Shown one piece after another: positions 19,578 through 23,355 of a DNA stretch of 23,355 nucleotides (positions are counted from its first letter, which is position 1; every line of letters starts with the position of its first letter). The notes beneath the pieces were generated by a model. The model did not search any database, was not told where the DNA came from, and worked only from the letters and a program-made list of their open reading frames with translations. The DNA comes from CAYFVR01 sp046541515 (lineage in GTDB: Bacteria > Desulfobacterota > Desulfobacteria > Desulfobacterales > Desulfococcaceae): the NCBI GenBank assembly GCA_046541515.1, contig JBKHDD010000063.1, forward strand, positions 1 to 23,355, given 5' to 3'. The position numbers and the translations under genes were made by a program.

Positions 19578-21041
19578 ATGAAACCCAACCGACGCATCCG
19601 CACCTACGGCGCCCCCCAACCAGGCTGGCGGCGGTATCAGAACCAGCTTCGCGGCGCATCCCGCCGTTCGTCGCGGCCCAAACCGGGCCGCTCCAAGGGG
19701 GGCGGAGGACTCCGATGGCCGGGGCTGTTGCTGGTCTTCCTTGTCGCCCTCTACGGCGTCCGGGAAAGCCCGCTGGACAGCGCCGTGTTCGTTCCGGCGG
19801 CCCTCTTCGACCCCGGCATTTCGTCTCGCGGCGAGGCCCCGGGCGATCTTTCCGCGGACCTGCCGCCCCCGCCGTTGCCGGAACCGAGCCATTTGATCGA
19901 CAAAACCGACGTGCAGGCCCTGCTGACCCCGGACCTGTTTCTAAACCTGACCGAGTCGGATTTCGATTTTGCGTTCGACGGCCGCCGCTTCCGCGTGGAG
20001 ACCACCTTGGACGCTCCGTTGCAACGCCGGATGGCGGCCAGCCTTCAGCCGGAGACCGCGCGTTATCTGGGGGCCGTGGTGCTGGAGGCGGAAACCGGCC
20101 GCGTGCTGGCCATGGTCAGCCACGACAGCGTGGACCCGGGCAACAACGCCTGCCTGGCCAGCCTGTTCCCGGCCGCCAGCGTGTTCAAGATCGTCACCGC
20201 CGCCGCCGCCATCTCCGAAATCGGGTTGCGGGGCGATTCCTACCTGGGATACGCGGGGGGAAAATATACGCTGTACAAGTATCAGCTCCGAGAATCGCCG
20301 GGGCGAAAAGTGTATCGCATCAGCCTCCGGGATTCCTTCGCCCAGTCGGTCAATCCGGTCTTCGGCCGGCTGGGGACGCGGCGGCTGGGAAAAACCGCCC
20401 TGGCCCGCCACGGGGAGGCCTTTGGCTTCAACCGGCCCATTCCCTTTGAAATTCCGGTGGATCTCAGCCCGCTTCGCGTCACCGACGAGCCGTTTCAATG
20501 GGCGGAAGTCGCAAGCGGCTTCAATCGGACCACCCTGCTTTCCCCCCTCCACGGCGCCATGATCGCGGCGGCGACCGTATCGGAAAACGGCCAACTGATC
20601 GCGCCCACCATCGTGGACCGAATCCGGGACGAAAACGGCCTGCTGCTCTACCAGGCGCCGGAATCCCCGGCGTCGGTGGGCCAGGCGATCGCCCCGGAGG
20701 CCGCCCGCGAAATGCGGGGGCTGATGGAGGAAACCATTCGAACGGGCACCTGTCGCCGGAGTTTTCGCGGCTTCGAGCAAGACCCGGTGCTCGGCCGGCT
20801 GGTGCTCGGCGGAAAGACCGGAACCATGGGCAGCCGCATCCATCCCGACCGATTGTACGACTGGTTCGTGGGATTCGCCGAGGAAAAGGAAGGCGGCCGG
20901 CGCATTGCGGTGGCCGTGGCCGTGGCCCACGAAAAACTGATCGGGACCAAGGCCAATGAATACGCCCGGTCGGTAATGGAAACCTTTTTCGCCAATCAAT
21001 TCGCCCGGGAATCGGGCGACGCCTCGGCCACCAGCGGATAA
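19578..21041 (+). CDS. Penicillin-binding transpeptidase (no dimerisation domain seen)
   Basis: The 487-residue protein should cross-link peptidoglycan in the periplasm. A very basic cytoplasmic tail (1-45) is followed by one membrane segment (about 47-61), a Pro-rich linker (PPPPLPEP, 96-103) and a transpeptidase domain (about 135-475). The active-site motifs are complete: SVFK (201-204), SVN (257-259) and KTGT (413-416). Only about 75 residues lie between membrane and catalytic domain, too few for the usual class B dimerisation domain, and there is no glycosyltransferase domain. It is thus a minimal class B-like enzyme; a beta-lactam-sensor or penicilloyl-hydrolase role cannot be excluded. 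The ATG at 19578 has no strong binding site. It lies 86 bases after metG and may be read from the same transcript. Confidence 0.88.
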   Translation: MKPNRRIRTYGAPQPGWRRYQNQLRGASRRSSRPKPGRSKGGGGLRWPGLLLVFLVALYGVRESPLDSAVFVPAALFDPGISSRGEAPGDLSADLPPPPLPEPSHLIDKTDVQALLTPDLFLNLTESDFDFAFDGRRFRVETTLDAPLQRRMAASLQPETARYLGAVVLEAETGRVLAMVSHDSVDPGNNACLASLFPAASVFKIVTAAAAISEIGLRGDSYLGYAGGKYTLYKYQLRESPGRKVYRISLRDSFAQSVNPVFGRLGTRRLGKTALARHGEAFGFNRPIPFEIPVDLSPLRVTDEPFQWAEVASGFNRTTLLSPLHGAMIAAATVSENGQLIAPTIVDRIRDENGLLLYQAPESPASVGQAIAPEAAREMRGLMEETIRTGTCRRSFRGFEQDPVLGRLVLGGKTGTMGSRIHPDRLYDWFVGFAEEKEGGRRIAVAVAVAHEKLIGTKANEYARSVMETFFANQFARESGDASATSG

Positions 21042-21048
21042 ACCGCGC

Positions 21049-21067
21049 CGCCCGGACCAGCCGGGCG
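21049..21067 (+). terminator. Hairpin after the transpeptidase gene
   Basis: CGCCCGG (21049-21055) and CCGGGCG (21061-21067) form a 7-bp stem with a five-base loop, seven bases after the stop codon. The following sequence is only weakly T-rich (GCTCCGTTCC), so termination is uncertain. Confidence 0.35.
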
Positions 21068-21154
21068 CTCCGTTCCCCATTCGGCCCCATTCCAACGGCG
21101 ACGGCGGCGCACGCCGAAAGAACCACCGAACTTTTTCGTTAAGGAAGTCAACTT

Positions 21155-23355
21155 ATGTGCGGACTTGCCGGAATCGTCCCCGTTCGAAACGGAAAGACGG
21201 GCGACCCCAACGTGGACCTTTCCAATTTCAAGGAGACGGCCCGAATCATCAAATCCCGCGACCTGGCCGCCTGCCGGGATGCGGGGCTGGACCTGGAACT
21301 CCACTACCTGGGCGGGGCCGAACTGCTGGAAAACGCGGCGACCGCCACCCGGTCGCTGAAGGCCGACGCGCCGTTTTTCACCCTGTTTAACGACCGAAAC
21401 GCCCGGGAGTCTCTGGCCAAGGTGGCCGCCCGGCTGGGCGATTTCATCGCCTTGGAAAGCGCCGAACTGGCCGAGCAAATGGGGCGGTTGAACCCCGAGG
21501 AAGTGGACGCGATGTCCCGCCGGCTGGAGCTGTTGAAGGACATTTCCTGGTGTCTGCGGTCGGAGATCGACGAAAACATCGGCAAGGTGCGCGATCTCCT
21601 GCATCGCTCCGAGGCGCCGATGGGGGTGTTTCAGATCTTCCGCCGGGTCAACGCCGTGCTCAACAGCATCGACCGGCTGGAGGTGCGGGGACGGGATTCC
21701 GCCGGCATTTCCCTGATGTTTCTGCTGGACGCCGGCGTCTTTTCCGACTTCCAGGACACCCTGGAAAAGGCCAACTTCATGGACGCCTTCCGAGAGCGAA
21801 CCGGCGGCGGCGTTCTGGTCAACCGAAGCATTTCCACCCGGACCTCCCAATCCGCCGAAGGCGCGGACCAGGTGGCCTTGACCTTCGTCTACAAGGTCGC
21901 GGCGGAAATCGGCAGCCTGGGCGACAACGTGGCCTTTCTGCGGAACGAGATCAAAAACGACCCCCTGCTGCAGGCGGCGGTCAACTTTCCCTACCGGAAT
22001 TTCACGGTTCTCTCCCACACCCGCTGGGCCTCGGTGGGCGCCATCAGCGAACCCAACTGCCATCCGGTGGACAACAAGGCGGGCGGGTCCTTCGACGGCG
22101 GCATCTATCACGTCTGCCTGAACGGAGACATCGACAATTATCTTGCCCTGAAGGAACGGATGGAAAAGGCGGGCCAGGTGATTCCGCCGGAGGTGAGCAC
22201 CGACACCAAGGTAATCCCCCTGCTGGTGGAACACCATGTGCGGGAGGGCGCCGACGTGGCGGAGGCCTTTCGGCGGGCGGTCAACGAATTCGAGGGATCC
22301 CACGCCATCGCCATGCACACCGACCTGGCCCCGGGCCGGATGTTTCTGGCCCAGCGGGGCAGCGGCCAGGCCATTTTCGTGGGGCTGGCCGACAGCCATT
22401 ACATGGCCGCCTCGGAGGTCTACGGCTTCATCGAAGAGACGGACACCTACCTCAAGCTGGACGGCGAGCGTTCCGCGGAAGGACGGGACGGCCAGGAAAC
22501 CCGGGGCCAGATCGTCATTCTGGACCAGGAATCCGAGGGCGGCCTTTCGGGCATCACTTCCATCCATTACGACGGCACGCCGGTGACCCTGACCGACGCC
22601 GACCGCAAGCGGACCGCCATCACCTCCCGGGACATCGACCGGCAGGAATTTCCCCACTACTTCCTGAAGGAGATATCGGAAGCGCCGGTTTCGGTGGAGC
22701 GGACCCTGCAAAACCGGTGGCGGCTGATGGACGGCGCCCGGGACACCTACGCGATCACCCTGGACGAAGCCACGGTGCCGGAGAGCCTTCGGACCGCCCT
22801 GACCGAGGACCGAATTCGACGGGTCTTTTTCGTGGGCCAGGGCACCGCCGGGGTGGCGGCCCAGGCCTGCGCCGACATCCTCGATTTTTACATGGACGAT
22901 CCCCGGTTGCAGATCGATTCCCTGAAGGCTTCGGAGCTGTCCGGCTTCAAGCTCCACGATTCCGACACGGGAATGGACGACACTTTGGTGGTGGCCATCA
23001 GCCAGTCGGGCACCACCACCGACACCAACCGGACGGTGGACATGGTGCGCGAGCGGGGCGCCCACACCCTGGCCATCGTCAACCGCCGGGATTCGGACAT
23101 CACCTTCAAGGTGGACGGGGTGATGTACACCTCCAGCGGCCGGGACATCGAGATGTCGGTGGCCTCCACCAAGGCGTTTTATTCTCAGATCGTGGCCGGC
23201 GCCATGCTCTCCCTCTTTCTGGCCCACGTGCGCGGACGGCGGGACGACGCCTTCGTCACCGGCGAGGTGCAGCAGCTTCTGGCCCTGCCCGCCTACATGC
23301 GCCGAGTGCTGGCCATGCGGGACCGAATCGAGCAGTCGGCCCGCCGGACGGCGGT
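21155..23355 (+). CDS. GlmS-like glucosamine-6-phosphate synthase, enlarged form (C-terminus beyond window)
   Basis: The first 733 residues are visible; the gene runs off the right edge. Typical GlmS makes glucosamine-6-phosphate from fructose-6-phosphate and glutamine. The protein begins MCGLAGIV, giving the N-terminal nucleophile Cys2 of a class II glutamine amidotransferase. Then RGRDSAG (178-184), HTRWAS (288-293) and NGDIDNY match GlmS, but compared with E. coli (about 26 and 71) some 150 residues are inserted before the first and about 65 more before the second. The first SIS domain has VGQGTAG and SQSGTTTDT (616-624), then ASTKAF. Scaled to E. coli (609 residues), the full protein should approach 880-900. 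AAGGAAG precedes the ATG at 21155. Amidotransferase/isomerase function is likely, but substrate may differ. Confidence 0.87.
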   Translation, partial: MCGLAGIVPVRNGKTGDPNVDLSNFKETARIIKSRDLAACRDAGLDLELHYLGGAELLENAATATRSLKADAPFFTLFNDRNARESLAKVAARLGDFIALESAELAEQMGRLNPEEVDAMSRRLELLKDISWCLRSEIDENIGKVRDLLHRSEAPMGVFQIFRRVNAVLNSIDRLEVRGRDSAGISLMFLLDAGVFSDFQDTLEKANFMDAFRERTGGGVLVNRSISTRTSQSAEGADQVALTFVYKVAAEIGSLGDNVAFLRNEIKNDPLLQAAVNFPYRNFTVLSHTRWASVGAISEPNCHPVDNKAGGSFDGGIYHVCLNGDIDNYLALKERMEKAGQVIPPEVSTDTKVIPLLVEHHVREGADVAEAFRRAVNEFEGSHAIAMHTDLAPGRMFLAQRGSGQAIFVGLADSHYMAASEVYGFIEETDTYLKLDGERSAEGRDGQETRGQIVILDQESEGGLSGITSIHYDGTPVTLTDADRKRTAITSRDIDRQEFPHYFLKEISEAPVSVERTLQNRWRLMDGARDTYAITLDEATVPESLRTALTEDRIRRVFFVGQGTAGVAAQACADILDFYMDDPRLQIDSLKASELSGFKLHDSDTGMDDTLVVAISQSGTTTDTNRTVDMVRERGAHTLAIVNRRDSDITFKVDGVMYTSSGRDIEMSVASTKAFYSQIVAGAMLSLFLAHVRGRRDDAFVTGEVQQLLALPAYMRRVLAMRDRIEQSARRTA

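Noticed and set aside
20996..23227. A 743-codon open frame antisense to the GlmS-like gene
   Set aside because: The plus-strand protein has catalytic and SIS motifs. The antisense frame has no motifs and merely reflects codon bias.

Overview
The window is a G+C-rich, gene-dense bacterial chromosome segment. Both strands carry tight operons with 1-4 base start/stop overlaps. A lipoprotein signal, LptD and a periplasmic lytic transglycosylase show a Gram-negative (diderm) cell. Three features suggest Desulfobacterota (formerly Deltaproteobacteria): the MopE-type metal-binding motif, the cysteine synthase/CysRS-like fusion, and the RfaH/UpxY-type NusG paralogue beside lptD. That placement is inference from family knowledge; no rRNA is present to confirm it. 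I see no tRNA, rRNA, insertion sequence, prophage or CRISPR array. Nearly everything is chromosomal housekeeping.

Layout. (1) 1-886, minus: a lipoprotein running off the left edge, with a MopE-type motif and a DDDDG-type acidic repeat. (2) 1272-1910, minus: a lytic transglycosylase with a terminator after it. (3) 1911-2778: about 870 bases with no convincing gene, AT-richer than the rest, holding inverted repeats and a candidate structured RNA. (4) 2779-3528, plus: a DtxR-family metal-responsive regulator. (5) 3557-6422, minus: rplU-rpmA-obgE-proB from a good promoter at 6500-6472. (6) 6513-11414, minus: yhaM-type exonuclease, tmk, a cysteine synthase/CysRS-like fusion, and a protein of unknown function. 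(7) 11575-12354, minus: surE, separated from yhaM by a heptad-repeat element. (8) 12393-15340, plus: lptD and a specialised NusG paralogue. (9) 15345-19491, plus: HU/IHF-like protein, holB, ricT (yaaT) and metG as one overlapping operon. (10) 19578-21041, plus: a small penicillin-binding transpeptidase. (11) 21155 to the right edge, plus: a large GlmS-like protein.

How the genes fit together. Translation is served by L21, L27, Obg and MetRS. DNA replication and nucleotide supply are served by delta-prime, thymidylate kinase and SurE. The envelope is served by LptD, the transglycosylase, the transpeptidase and GlmS, whose product feeds peptidoglycan and LPS.

The most unusual object is the 761-residue fusion at 7529-9814. 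Its cysteine synthase half has all expected motifs. Its cysteinyl-tRNA synthetase-like half keeps the zinc ligands but has replaced both ATP-binding signatures (HIGH and KMSKS). It is therefore unlikely to be an ordinary CysRS.
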